Shown here piece by piece: positions 23,734 through 36,345 of a stretch of 64,000 bases of DNA. The stretch comes from Ostrinia nubilalis. Taxonomy: Eukaryota > Arthropoda > Insecta > Lepidoptera > Crambidae. Each line of letters starts with the position of its first letter. Positions within the stretch are counted from its first letter, which is position 1. A model generated the notes under the pieces. That model was not told the DNA's origin and made no database searches. It was given only the letters and a program-made list of their open reading frames with translations. The DNA lies in contig NC_087119.1 in NCBI RefSeq assembly GCF_963855985.1, positions 6,736,001 through 6,800,000 of the forward strand, in the 5' to 3' direction. The translations under genes were made by a program, and so were the position numbers.

Positions 23734-24144
23734 AAAGCTATAAAGCTTTATTTTTATTTCCACCTTTAACACATTTTACCACTGCCTATTTTAATTTAAA
23801 TTCAGTTTCATTCGTATAACAATCGCAACCGAAACTCTTTTCTTTCTTTACAAAAATTAATAAATTGTTACGAAATAGGTAGTAAAAGTCGTAATAAATT
23901 CTATAAATAATTAAATTGATAAATCGTTTAACTGTGTGCAAACTTGGCTTTGACTACTTTTTACCTACAAAGCAAGAGGTAAATAAATGTTACATTGTTT
24001 CGGCGATCTTCAAAAGCCGTTTAACATGATTTATTTGACATTTTGATTGCAATGGAACTAATAATGACTACACATTCAAGTTCGTGCAAGTTCTAATAAT
24101 TGATCAGCTGCCACTGCTCGAATCTCAAAAATCGATATAATCTC

Positions 24145-24176
24145 GAAAATTATTAAGAGAGATCCGTCGGACAAAT
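24145..24176. repeat. 32-bp direct repeat, copy 1
   Basis: The sequence GAAAATTATTAAGAGAGATC plus CGTCGGACAAAT is repeated exactly at 24724-24755, 579 bp downstream. The flanks are unrelated. There is no sign of a larger element. Confidence 0.7.
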
Positions 24177-24723
24177 GACTCCTGGCAATTATCTAATTGC
24201 CGGTTGAAGACCACAGGCGATCCTCTGGCGATTGATCAGTCGGTTTTTGAACGCGGCACAAAAATTGCTTTGTTCACGCGACGCCCATCGCCGGTTCTAT
24301 ATCGAAGTGCATTATGTTCACGACAAAATGTTGTTCGTATTTTTCGCTGTAAATGAGTTTCAATGGGAAATGTAAAACTACATCCTTTCATATTTCCAAT
24401 TCGCAGTACGTAAAACACAATTTCAAAAGAACCCTTCTTCACTGTTTTAAAATCAGAAATTCAGTTTATTATACAATTTTTCAATATCAATGGAACTGAA
24501 AATGTTGATTTATATTTTCATCAGTTCTTGCACTGACAAAAGCACGACAAAAGGATGACAAAATAACTCGTGTGTACTTTCGTATTTATTTTGTAGTACC
24601 TTTTGTTGTACATTCTGTTTCATGCTCTTGTTGGATACGTAAAAATAAAATAAATATCCCGATGCGATGTTCTTTGTAACGCTGTATCACGTTACGTTAA
24701 TAAAGTAAGATTGGAAAATGGCT

Positions 24724-24755
24724 GAAAATTATTAAGAGAGATCCGTCGGACAAAT
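24724..24755. repeat. 32-bp direct repeat, copy 2
   Basis: Exact second copy of the 32-bp segment at 24145-24176, in the same orientation. The intervening 547 bp shows no terminal repeats or coding sequence, so the pair may mark a small insertion or a template-switch event. Confidence 0.7.
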
Positions 24756-26866
24756 TAAATGGAACCGTTATGCGAAAGGCAAGTGGAATAACTTCGCCAA
24801 TCAGCCGCTAAAGAGGAGTTTTACAAAAGCAGAACTAGAAAATTTGCGGAAGCCACTGGCTTCTGAACATAGAAGTCTTGAATTGGACAGTCAATTTTTT
24901 TTATGTCTTTAGAAAAAACTCCTCAAACTTGATAGTAAGAGTACCTACGAATCTAATCTTAAAATAAATAATATAATTTTTAATCAATATTTATGAAATT
25001 CTTACTCGTTTAAGTAACATTAAAGAGTTATTGAGTGTTGTTATTTGAGCTCTATAATTACGATGGTGGATGAGTAAATATTTTGGTATCCTTGCTTATC
25101 TGTCCTTAGCTTTAGATTGAGGTCGCTCCCAATTGATTGAGCTTTGAATAGTCATTGTGTATCCGTTGATTTAACTCTTCGTTAGTATAATTTCGGTTTC
25201 AAACATAATTCATTCAAGAGTGTTGACGCGGTCGGAATAGCGACGAATTTTCAAGACCTTTTGGGTTTAGCTGCGTTATTCGATCAGGGTTTTAAACAAA
25301 ACGGCTCAGTGATCGTGGATACTATAATCAGGATAAAGATTTTGTATTTTAAGGAAGTTACAAGGTTTTGAACAAAAATAGACATTAGGCAGAAATTCGC
25401 CGTCTCGAGATTACAAATAACACGGTGGCCAAGGACTTAAAATACTTATCTAATCTCGACACTTCATCATTCTTTCACTGATTTCTTCCCATCTCTCGGC
25501 GTAGTTAAGATCAAAAGCCAATAAAACCTTATCGAGGTCTGAGTTAGTTCTACAGAATAACTGTCTTTGGAACTGCAATGAAATTATTCTATAAACAAAA
25601 GAAGATAAAAATTCCACTTAAATACATTTTGTAGTAAAATTTTCAGGATGCTTCGAAGTTTTTCTTTGCTGATGCAAGATCCGTAAACCGATATAACGCT
25701 AGATTGAATTACTCAAGACAAACACAGGTAGAGCCGAATACATATAGAAATCGTTTTCCGTAGTAGGGCCTACATCCTCCGCTTTTAGCGCGGAGACGGT
25801 GATCGAATAGATTTAATCGGATCGATATCGAATTACCGACATAACCATCCGTGACGAGGTGTGGGCAATGTGGGCTTAGACAAAGGCTGTTAGTATATCC
25901 TTGCGCAATTACTGTACATAAGGGGTCTTTTACAAAAAGTTAAACCTAACGTTTAATTTAAGGCTTGGTATTTCTGCTAAAGTAGGTATTTCGCGCTGTC
26001 AAAATCTGCGCGCGCAATACTTCGCCGAAGACAGCGCGCCAAAGAGCTCTCGCGGCTACACAGTATAAGTATAAGTATAGAAATACGCAGTTGGTTAGGT
26101 TAGGTTGACTTCCTTCCGTTCAAGCGTCACACTCACAGCACTTTCTAATACAAATCATATCCAAGTGATACAAATTAAAACAACTTTCAAAATTTTTGGG
26201 AATATATTTTAGAATCGAATAAATATAGAATATAACTGCCAAAGTAAACACGGTTCAAAGAGGCGTGGCGTCACCCGACCTTCCGGAAGTTCCACGCCGG
26301 CTAAAAGAAATTCAAGATTACGTCACCCGACCTATCGGTAGATCCTCGGGAGCTTGAGCGATTGGAAAAACATTTTATGATCAGTTATGTTACTCGTAGT
26401 AGCGATTATTTAGAGCTTGGATAATAAATTATAGTTGTTGAAATTCACAAAGCTTTGCATGTGGTTAATTACATTAATCAGTACACGCATCAATTTTGTC
26501 CAGTCTTTTTGTTTATTAATAAATAAAAATATCATACTAAAATTGCATACATATTTGTTTGTATTGGTCTGGGTGTTTTCTTTCCATAATTTATGTATAA
26601 CGTATGTACGGGGTTCTGTATCGAAAATCACTATGAGCAATAAGCATCACACACGGTTACCTGGAGTGCATTACCGCAGCAAAAAGCTTGCCATCTTAAA
26701 TGAACGGTATAATATCGAGGTTTCGTCAGTACAGTTGCGAACAAAGGTGTTTGTGTAGTGTAGTTGAGTTGAGAGGTCAGATTATTGAAATAATAAAACG
26801 AACATTTTATTTTTTAAATACATTTCAAAAATAATTTACATTACAGATAACAATGAGAGGATGATA
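24756..26866. other. Non-coding stretch, GC-rich patch near 26.0 kb
   Basis: No gene is supported. At 25990-26060 there is a GC-rich patch (CGCGCTGTC ... GACAGCGCGCC, an inverted pair). At about 26260 and 26320 GTCACCCGACCT is repeated. A 107-codon plus frame at 26435-26758 has no domain. Confidence 0.45.
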
Positions 26867-26869
26867 TTG

Positions 26870-27699
26870 CAAGGTGGTGCCAGTCCAGTCTTAAATCCGT
26901 TGATAATGCTGCATCTGCCATGTTTTTGGCTAAAAGATTCTTCTATCTTGCAGTTTAGACTTTTATTACAGACCTCAGACAGTATTTTTGGAAAACTTTT
27001 ACGCATGCTGGAGGAAGGGACGCTCTAGAGACTTAAGTCTAGAAGGAGTCACATGAACTCCAAGTTTTAAATCCGTTGACATCTGCTGCATCTGCCATCT
27101 TTTTGGCTAGAAGATTCTTCTATCTTGCAGCTTAGACCTTTAGCTACAGACCTTAGACAGTATTTTTGAAACATTCTTACGCATGGTGGAGGAAGGGACG
27201 CTCTAGACACTCAAGTCTACAAGGAGTCACATCAACTCCAGTTTTAAATCCGTTGACATCTGCTGCATCTGCCATCTTTTTGGTTAGAAGATTCTTCCAT
27301 CTTGCAGCGTATACCTTTAGCTACAGACCTTAGACAGTATTTTTGTGAAAATTCTTACGCATGGTGGAGGAAGGGACGCTCTAGACACTCAAGTCTACAA
27401 GGAGTCACATGAACTCCAGTTTTAAATCCGTTGACATCTGCTGCATCTGCCATCTTTTTGGCTAGAAGATTCTTCTATCTTGCAGCTTAGACCTTTAGCT
27501 ACAGACCTTAGACAGTATTTTTGTGAAAATTCTTACGCATGGTGGAGGAAGGGACGCTCTAGAGACTCAAGTCTACAAGGAGTCATATGAACTCCAGTTT
27601 TAAATCCGTTGACATCTGCTGCATCTGCCATCTTTTTGGCTAGAAGATTCTTCTATCTTACAGCTTAGACCTTTAGCTACAGACCTTAGACAGTATTTT
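26870..27699. repeat. ~178-bp minisatellite, about 4.6 units
   Basis: The landmark TTAAATCCGTTGA recurs at 26891, 27067, 27244, 27422 and 27600, giving periods of 176, 177, 178 and 178. Each unit also has CTGCATCTGCCAT, AGAAGATTCTTC and GGAGGAAGGGACGCTCTAGA. Unit 1 is clearly diverged, while units 2-5 differ by only a few bases, so the array has expanded or been homogenised recently. The fifth unit is cut off at 27699 by the element that begins at 27701. Confidence 0.9.
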
Positions 27700-27700
27700 C

Positions 27701-28104
27701 AACCGACTTCAAAAAAGGAGGAGGTTCTCAATTCGACCCGTATGTTTTTTTTTTCTATGTTTGTTACGCGATAACTCCGCCAATTATGAACCGATTTGAA
27801 CAAATCTTTTTTCGGCGTATAGGTAATACCTCAAGGGTGGTCCCATTTAAATTTAATAATAGAAAAAACAACCCCCAAGGGTGGAAAATTGGGGATGAAC
27901 TTTTTTATACGCAATATCTCCGCCGATTATAAATCAATTTGAACGATTATTTTTTTGTTGAATAGGTATTATCAAAAGGGTGGTTTTATGCGAATTTGAA
28001 GAAAATATTTCACCCCCAAGGGTGGAAAATTGGAGATGAACTTTTTTATACGCAATATTTTTAATTTTTAGTTTTTTTTTGTGTTCACGCATTTGAAGTC
28101 GGTT
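27701..28104. mobile_element. TIR element starting AACCGACTTCAAA
   Basis: The left end AACCGACTTCAAA pairs with the right end TTTGAAGTCGGTT. Internally it holds a duplicated block of about 130-150 bp, each copy ending AAGGGTGGAAAATTGG and ATGAACTTTTTTATACGCAA. A fragment of the same family is at 48386-48425. It abuts or interrupts the minisatellite at 26870-27699. The class is uncertain because no target duplication is clear. Confidence 0.65.
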
Positions 28105-28333
28105 TTATTTTTTTTAAAAGTTAATTATTTATTATTTATTTGTGTCAGTGTGCTGTTCTAAAGAGTGTAAGACGATTGTATGTAGGTACTATTAAAATGT
28201 AATTTTAATTCATTGGTTTTGTCTCATATTTGAGGAATGTACTATGTATCATGAGTAGAGTCTTCGTTTAAAAGGATGCGAACGATTTAAATTTCAATAG
28301 GTAGACAAAATTGATAATTTTTAATTATCAAAA

Positions 28334-28535
28334 ACTAGCTGACCCGGCGAACTTTGTTCCGCCTTAATGGCAATAAATAAGCAGACTTTTTTTTTAATTT
28401 CTAACGGGATAAAAAGTATCCTATGTCCTTCTCCTGGCTCTAAACTACCTCCCTGACAATTTTCAGCTAAATCGGTTCAGCCGTTCTTGAGTTATAAGTG
28501 GAGTAACTAACACGACTTTCTTTTATATATATAGA
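28334..28535 (+). repeat. Dispersed CTAGCTGACCCGGCGAAC repeat, copy 2
   Basis: It opens CTAGCTGACCCGGCGAAC, like 5040-5212. It then has its own middle (GATAAAAAGTATCCTATG, TTTTCAGCTAAATCGGTTCA, GCCGTTCTTGAGTTATAA) and a TTTTATATATATAGA end. It is probably complete. The family is common in Lepidoptera; the class is not determined here. Confidence 0.6.
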
Positions 28536-31500
28536 TTTAAGCTTTCTCCAGTAACACTGATATTATTATACTGTGACTCATCAAAGTCATCATTGTCAAA
28601 AATATTGACAAATCGCGAACTGTCACGGCCAAAAAACTGACACGCGTCCGTCCTCCGTAAGCGCCACCGCGCGACTGATTGAGATTGTCCAAGCCGTCAT
28701 GGACGATTTTTTCCACATGTTTTTAACATAGTAACTAAATAAGACGCAATATAAAAATTTCATCCGTTAAAAGCCCTCAAGTTATTTCTGATCTTTAGTT
28801 TAGTAAAAGGTTTAGAATCTCAAATCGCTTATTTTAAAAATAAAACCATAAATAGAAAACGAATAGAGGTAACTTTGGGAATTTATTCTATCGAGTCAAC
28901 TTCATCAAATCGTGTTTCCATCCGTTAATAGCCCTAGAAAATATCCTCAACTATGCTCAATAAAAATCTTAGCCTTTAATTTTACTGTTTAGTAACTCAA
29001 AAATGAAAAATGAAAACCTCATTTTCGCCATTTTCTCTGCTACCCGGCCTTAAGGGTCAATAATCATTCAATATCGAAACAAATGATTGTCCTTTCATCG
29101 ACAATGCAGCAGCCACTCGATATTCTCTTCTCGATAATAATAATAAAGTCATCGATGTCATGCTAGCTATCTGGGCATTCACTCAAATTATTTTGCCTTA
29201 TATTTATTGTAGCCTCACGATATTGAAGAGCCTAAAAGGACACAAATATTTTACAGTAACCAATAAAATTTAATCGCGTAATGCGTTAAATAATTTTCAT
29301 GCAACCTCATAAATACTTTATCCGAATTCCTCCGGCAAATAGTATCGATAACACACTAATTGATACAAAGCATACCTGAATAAATATCATTTATTAGCGC
29401 TGGCATCTTTCGGATGAATAAATTGGAAATTTTGGCTTTAATGTTGAATGCGATCGACGAGTGGCATCGGTATGTGGATAAATTCTGTGTAATGAAGAAT
29501 TTAAATGTTATCGGAAAACTCGAATCATTTGTGAAATCGTTCGCCGAATTCAATTATTCTGCTTAATTTTCGATGATTAAAATCAGATAAAGCTGGGCAC
29601 TTTAGTTACATCGATCGTTATGAGCAGCAAGTATTTCAATTCATTATGATTTTGAACAGTTCAAATAATTTCAGGATCTGTTTTTTCAGCTTTCATAAAT
29701 ATTCTATACGGAAAATCTTTGACTTATGTCCATAAGGGATCAGCTCTACTTAAGAGATTTAGGTTGCCATTATGTCTTTCAATAAAAGTACAAGGTAGGG
29801 AAATCCCTGTAAGCTACACTTGAGCCGAGTTTTAACAATATTGTGATAAAAATAAAGCTACAAATGATACCACTATACGATAAACTGAAATTAAGCACGT
29901 AATATCTACAGAGTTTCCCATTATAACTTAGATAATTATTCTTCAATCAAGAATGTACGAGTACTACACAGGTACTCTGAATCTTACTTACAGTATAAGT
30001 TGTGTAATTTCATGCTATACAATGGTACTATTAGAAAAATTAAAATATAAAATGTGGCATGTGTGGTATTCAATAATAAGTATGGTTTTGAAAAAATAGT
30101 TTTTAGGATGACGTGAAATATTTTTCCTCGTACAGAATATCTAATTCATAAATCTTGATGAAATAACTTGTAGGCTAAGTAAATTAATCATGGTCGTAGG
30201 TAGACGTTCTGCATAATATTAGACATAGATTTAAGGCATTTTGCTTCATACACGTTCAAAAAATTCTGCTTTCTAATCAAATACGTACTTATCTCTGCGG
30301 CAATTTACCATGTGACGATATGTCTTGTTAGATTAATAAGCAATTTAGTCTTAAATCCTAAAGCTGTACTCTTAAAAGTATAATTCACTCGTTTTCACGA
30401 AGTCGCAGGTATAGCTACACTTAGTCTAAATAAAACTTGCAAAGGGATACGATCAGCTGTCAGCGACCGCCACAGTGAGTGGCATTGGCAAGCCTCGATG
30501 TGAAGGCAAAATGGCAGGTGTGCCTAATCTTGTGCCTAATAATAAATGCATAACACTGATGGGCGTGGATATTGCCAGCGTTACTATTCTCACCTTTTTG
30601 AAATACTGGAAATGGGCACCGACTAATGAGAAATGACAGTAGAGATGGGGACCATCTGCAAATTGACTGACGGATCTAATTTTGCTACTGCAGTGAAACG
30701 TTATTCTGATTGTGTGTCCAGTAGGCCTAGGATTTAACATTTACGGCGAGAGCCCCTACGTTTGTCGTCTAAAATCATCGATAAGATTTTATCACAGCTT
30801 ATTATATCACTTAAATTAAGAAATAATTAGGTAGGTATTTTTTATCATTAGAATATTATTTAAACTTGAACGAACTGGCCGCTATGAATGAAGTCAACAT
30901 TGAAGAGAAATACGCGAAACGTCTCGAACCGAATGTGATTCAAATCGTTCATCGGACTTGCGCCGTAGTGCCTCCAAAGCGATAGCACGGCGGCGAGACA
31001 TCGCTTCTTGTCAACGTTCGCAGAAGTAGGTACTCGTTCGCCTGCTGCATTTGTTTTTGCCTTAACTTGACGTCTACGAAGAGAGTCTCTTTATTCTAAC
31101 ATTTCTAACAAATAGATTTGGTCTCGAGATGTCTGATATCATTTTTTCAATGTCCGTAAAATACCTATACCTATCATCTATGTAATCTAATATTCCAGAC
31201 CCGAAGAGTGGGCGATCTTTGCCTGTCTTATTACTATACATACATATCATTTTATTTTAATGATAAATGTTTTTTTTTTCACTAATTCCTGTACCGATAA
31301 GTATGTTAATTTAATTCTTGATTTAGCTCGTCTCCCAAAACTGATGTTAAAAACCGTTTTACTTAATCTACAAACATTTTGGACTCCGCAATTTTTCCGC
31401 AAACTCAGGCAATTAACCTTGCCTAGGCTATTTATCTGAAAGTCATGGTAATCAAATCCATTTGGGAACATAGCTCGTCATTCCTCATTCACTACAACAA

Positions 31501-31800
31501 AATTATAAATCATTTCAAATCAATGCGGGGCTTAAAACGTTTTCGTTGTTGATTCCGGCCATGGCACGAACTTGCGGGAACCTAGGGCTTGTTCCGAAGG
31601 CTTTCCAGTTTTGCGGGACCCAGTAGATTCCGCAAAATTGTCGGATTGTCGTGTGAACACACATGTGTCTTTGAAATTCGAATCGGTGTTTTGAGGGACA
31701 CTGCAAACTGGATGTTCGTACACATCAATATAACACGTATATTACTTAACAGTATCCTGCAAAAAACGGGATGTCTCCGGGGAACAGACCCTTAATTCAC
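28536..31800. other. Non-coding stretch, nothing recognised
   Basis: AT-rich with two GC-richer patches (about 28620-28680 and 30450-30740). Frames over the second patch (30453-30740 minus) have no recognisable domain. Confidence 0.5.
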
Positions 31801-32130
31801 TTAGCCCAATTAACCCGGGCGAATTAATTGGAATAAGCCGGCATAGCATCGGAGCTGGCTATGTCCAATGTAATATGCGTTTGCCAGTGCAACCAGATAG
31901 TGTAACAGCACGTTAGGCTTATGTAGGGCGTCCGCGGAAGACCAGCTTCGTGACTTACCCTTTTGAGCATGTCACGATAAATGCTGAGCGGGTGCCTATT
32001 GGCACAGTTTTTTTCTCTTACCTTTAACTCTTTGTTTTATAGCCTATGTATTATTTTGTGTTTTTGTTGTTTTTTTTCTCTATCGTGTCTTTTAATGTGT
32101 CAATAAACCTATTCTAGTCTATTCTATGTC
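31801..32130 (+). repeat. Probable dispersed repeat with ATTCT tail
   Basis: The stretch runs from a GC-rich part (CCCGGGCGAATTAATTGGAA, GCTGAGCGGGTGCCTATTGG) to a T-rich 3' part and ends TCAATAAACCTATTCTAGTC with TATTCT repeats. This resembles the 3' end of a non-LTR element or SINE, and the GAGCGGGTGCCTATTGGC phrase is one I know as recurrent in Lepidoptera. No second copy exists in this window, so the limits are guesses. Confidence 0.35.
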
Positions 32131-33927
32131 ACGTCTTCAGAGTGACGTGATTTCTGATGAAGGACATTAGATCCAGCTAGCACTGCACAGTGAATGCTAA
32201 TTAAATGAAACGCGAGCTCTGTGAAATTCGTGATGCATGGTTTATTACTGCGTAAGGTAGATTTGCTATTTTATTAGGCCCGACGCGTCGGACGTCGCGA
32301 CGTTGATTTGGAATCTGTTTTGTCTTCTTACAAAACCTATTAAAATATGGATTCCTGAAACAAAACGTTATGTTGCCGCCTACGTTAAAAACACAGCCCT
32401 ATACAAATATTTTATAAACTCAAACTACCTACATGCAATTCTGACTTGTTGAGACTAAAATTTTGTTGTAAGACTTCTCATTGAATGACACTTCTGTTCT
32501 CAATAATTACTAGAGTTGTTGAGACAAAAGATACTTTAAAGCGAGGGGAGGATCTTCGCCTGCTATCACTTCTTTTTAACTTGTAATTAATTTCGTATTA
32601 TAATTTCCACCAGGATCGCTAAGCTTTCCTTGAGAAATAATCCATCAGTACTTATTAGAAAAGAGTAGGATAGGGTATCAAGGCATACTCCATTTAGATT
32701 TTGTGTTATGTTACAATTTATAACAGACTAAAGATCGATCGAAGATAGCTCTTCAACACGTTGACAAGTTGTAATCAAGCCCGCACTCACCTCAATATGT
32801 ACAGCGCGTACAATTGACTCTGAGCCGAATCTATATTTGCTGGAGGATTTTTTACACTGTTCGTCTCAAGGTTGTCCGTGACAATACTGCCAAATTGACT
32901 CTATATCTATAGATTTCCACATTGTATTGCAGTATCTATGTCGTCAGCAAATTGCTAGATTCGTCATTTCACAAATGGCGTCGTCTGTTTGCAAATGGTA
33001 GCTGTTTTGTAAAATAAAGAAGGCAAATTGTAGGCGCTTCGAATCGCGTTGATTTCACTATGTCGCATAATAACGGTGATCGTGATCACGTAAAATCGGT
33101 TTAGGTTTATTTCTGTAACAAAGTAAAAGATGGTCTGCTATTTTGACGTATCTAACACCTTCAAAAAGCTCATGTAGTTTATTTCACACATGTTATGTAA
33201 TTTGTATTTAATGTAATTACTCGTATAATACGTACCTACTTATCACTTGTTTTTATTAATTTATTTATCATCTCCAGACGACGCCATTTTTATTATTTTA
33301 ATACGAGCTCCGCACAATCCGCACATACCTACCTCGAAACTAGTTCTAATTAACACTATTTGTAAACCGAGTGCGAATTGTTATTATTTCATACTTCATG
33401 ACCTTTTACAATGGACAACACGCATAAGTTGTAATATTAAGTTAAATTATGACTTAATTTAAAGTTTAGATCACACACATTACACTAGTTTTTATTTCAC
33501 CTCAATCCATCCAGTATTACCGAAGATAGAGCCTCGAGAAGTTTCGCGCGTGACGTCACAACATGATTTTGCAGCCCCCGCACGTTAACCCATTTACCAC
33601 TTTTTGTCTTTTTCCAACTAAAATAAAATTTTACCTAACTGACAACTGTTGTTAGTTGTCATCGTTCAATCACATTTCAAACTAGGCGCTATAAAAGTAA
33701 CCATTATTATGCCACCTATTGCCACTTTTGTGCACTATGAAGCCATTTTTACATTTATGCACTTAAATATAAATTTTCTGGAAAAATAACCAAGTTTGTG
33801 TCTCTGTGCTCAATAACGAGTAAATAGTCCAGTTATTTGTTAATTTTACTTGGAAAGTTTTCCGGAATTTTTGAAAATTGGTGAATAAATAGATTTCGCT
33901 ATGTTCTTTCCGAATTTTGTGACCTCG
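32131..33927. other. Non-coding stretch, nothing recognised
   Basis: AT-rich with a 22-bp palindrome TGACAACT..AGTTGTCA at 33640-33661. No gene is supported. Confidence 0.5.
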
Positions 33928-34455
33928 TGAAATGAAACACTCTTGTAGGTTGTTCTAACTTGTATTTCAGCACCACTGATTTACACAATTCCGACATTAT
34001 GACGTCATCTTAATAGTACCTCTTGCTTTGAACGCTCAAATCGAACCGACTGTCCAGCGGCATGCCAGCGATAAGGTAACTTCCCCTTCCATGAGTGAAA
34101 GTCGACCGGTTCAAAACGACTTATCGACGGCATGCCCCGGAACTAGTCAAATGCAATACTTATTTCATAATTAGCTGTTTTTTAATTTTTAAAATACTAA
34201 AATGTATACAATAAAAATCTAAAATAATTAAATTAAATAATAAATATGAAATAATTGGATGTAATACACAATAAATTCTAAAATCATTCTAATGTCTGCA
34301 AAATGCCTAGGAAGTAATCAAATAAAGTATTTTAATTTAATAATGGGTTTTTGGGTTCTTCTAAAATACAATAAAAATACTAAAATTGTTGCGATAACTA
34401 TTTAAAAGTAACCAATAATCGTATAAAATACAATATAAATTCTAAAATCATTACA
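33928..34455. repeat. Left 528-bp terminal direct repeat
   Basis: Begins TGAAATGAAACACTC and ends ATTCTAAAATCATTACA. The first ~220 bp is mixed composition with two GGCATGCC-type motifs (CAGCGGCATGCCAGCG, GACGGCATGCCCCGG). The rest is extremely AT-rich with recurring CTAAAAT and AATACAATA motifs. Confidence 0.85.
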
Positions 34456-35778
34456 TTCGGCCATCCGACACCGTGATGCCTCCCGGCATTCACGTCTAAT
34501 AAGGATTTATTCTAAAATCATTCATATTACTTTTCAAAACAATGTGGAGCATATATAGTAGAATGATAAACAATTCTATGACAACTTGTTAACAAGTGTT
34601 TTAACATTAATAATGCATTTTAGAAACTATATTCTTCATATTAAACCAGTAACAAATGTTATCTTGTAGGTAAGTACTTATACATTTTCACCTGATCTAT
34701 ATTATTCGTAATGACTTATTTTATAACCAATAACGGATATTTGCATGAAATTTAGATATTAATCGTTTTACTTTATAATTTTCTCAAAACTTCTCATATC
34801 GAATTATTGGAAACTTCTCTTTTTAAATCTAAATTTTTATTTCACATAAATACACGTCCATTAAATGTTAGTACATAATCAATTTAATTACAGTGTATCT
34901 TGCCATGACTGCCATGTGAAAGTTAGTAAGTTTATAAGAACATGTCAAAACGTTAATATTATATCCAATTATATCCATTTGTAACCGTAATCTGGCAAAT
35001 AATGAATTATGGTCACGATTTATGATTACACTAAAGGTACTTTCGTCAGAATTATGTATTTCTAAGGCCTTAACATAATTTTCTTCTCTACAAATTTTCC
35101 AAGTTTTTGAAACCAATAGGTACAATTACAGTGTTCTTATATTATGTGTTTCTGAATGTCTGTGATGCTCAATTTCATCACGATTAGCGCAACATATTTG
35201 CCATCTAGCTGTACGTGGGACCACTAAAAATAATTTGGTATCAACCTTACTGTATCTGCTATTTGAAGAAATTATGATGTTTGGATGGGTTGTCGTCAGA
35301 TTCTATGACTAAATTTTGGTATTTGGACTATTCGCGGAACTATTTTTTTTTTCTCTTTTTTTTAACGTGGTTCTTAAGGCAGCATAACCGGTAAAAACTT
35401 TTAAGTCCTAAAAGATAAATACACCTTTTTTTTAGCACACACACCACAGCTAGTGTCTCCAACTCATGGAAGTTGTCTTTCATCGACTAAAGTAAGTGAC
35501 TGCTACAGAACATTAAAGACTTTTCTCTTTATCATCAAGATCTGACCTAAATATGATTTAAGAGTCCTGAATAATATTGATAAGCAGCTATGGATCAAGT
35601 TAGTCATCTATGGATTTCTGAACCCTTTTCCCTTTTGTAATGAGATAAGTGGTAGGTAATGGTGGTATTTGTACATTATTTTTCATCCTGACATCAAAGA
35701 CTGCACGTGTACCTACGTCCTATCTCAGTCAGATTTATAGCAATACAATCGCGATAATTTCACAAAAGAGTATACAGC

Positions 35779-36020
35779 TTATCTAACTAACCAGAACGTG
35801 TCGGAACTAAGTCCGGGCTTAGTCATAATATCAGCTCTATCGAGAGTATCCATAGCTGAGGGGTCTTTTACAATTCGATTTACATGACATATTGGACATG
35901 CTCCAAAAAGCATTGAAGTAGCTATTAAAACATTTGCTTTAAGTGTTATTGGACTAGGCGACAAATTACTAAAAACGATTTCACCTTTGGCGTTGTGAAT
36001 TAAAAAAAGGCTCTTTTAAA
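35779..36020 (-). CDS. Unrecognised ~79-codon open stretch, exon-like
   Basis: The minus strand is open from about 36020 to a stop at 35779. The only internal ATG gives 61 codons, and the open frame continues upstream of it (KSLFLIHNAKGEIVFSNL...). The product has a hydrophobic stretch followed by a CPICH cysteine pair (GACPICHVNRIV) and ends DTFWLVR. A GTTAGT donor-like site lies at the TTCTG/GTTAGT junction before the stop. I do not recognise the protein. It may be an exon or remnant belonging to the surrounding direct-repeat element, or chance. Confidence 0.25.
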
Positions 36021-36048
36021 CACCCGGTACTTGGCCCCCAGTTTAATT

Positions 36049-36223
36049 TATATATTAATATTATAAATGCGAAAGTAACTCTGTATACTTTCTTTCACTC
36101 TTAAACCACTGAACCGATTTTGATGAAATTTGGCATAGAGATTGAGTCCCGGGGAAGGACATACAAAACAAACAACTGTGACAAACAAAATTCCACGCGG
36201 GCGAACCCTCGGCGGAAAGCTAT
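36049..36223 (+). mobile_element. Lep1-type Helitron, short copy
   Basis: 5' TATATTAATATTATAAATGC and GAAAGTAACTCTGTATAC, then CCACTGAACCGATTTTGATG, and a 3' end CCACGCGGGCGAACCCTCGGC with GGAAAGCTATT in place of GGAAAGCTAGT. Both termini are slightly eroded. It lies inside the long direct-repeat element, so it is probably younger than that element's assembly. Confidence 0.7.
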
Positions 36224-36290
36224 TCGCATTATAAAATATTAGTTTATCTAAACATCCCCTGTATATATTTTTTTATCACTTGATAATATA

Positions 36291-36345
36291 GAACCGCCTA
36301 AGGCGGGAATCGAACCCACGGCCTTAAGCTCGCCAGGTGTCAAGT
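36291..36345 (-). mobile_element. tRNA-like SINE scrap
   Basis: GGCGGGAATCGAACCCACGG at 36302 is the complement of a box B (GGGTTCGATTCCCGCC) with a preceding CCGCCTA. A related, more damaged string (GCCTAAGGCGGGACTTCAAC) occurs at 54851. No cloverleaf or box A can be completed, so this is not a tRNA gene. Confidence 0.4.

Noticed and set aside
26092..26106. TTAGG-type telomeric repeat
   Set aside because: Only two TTAGG units in tandem; far too short to be interstitial telomere.
26435..26758. 107-codon plus-strand open frame
   Set aside because: Overlaps a 76-codon minus frame over the same DNA, no domain, and only a short motif shared with 16.05 kb.
30453..30740. 95-codon minus-strand open frame
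   Set aside because: No domain or exon context; probably a shadow over an old GC-rich repeat.
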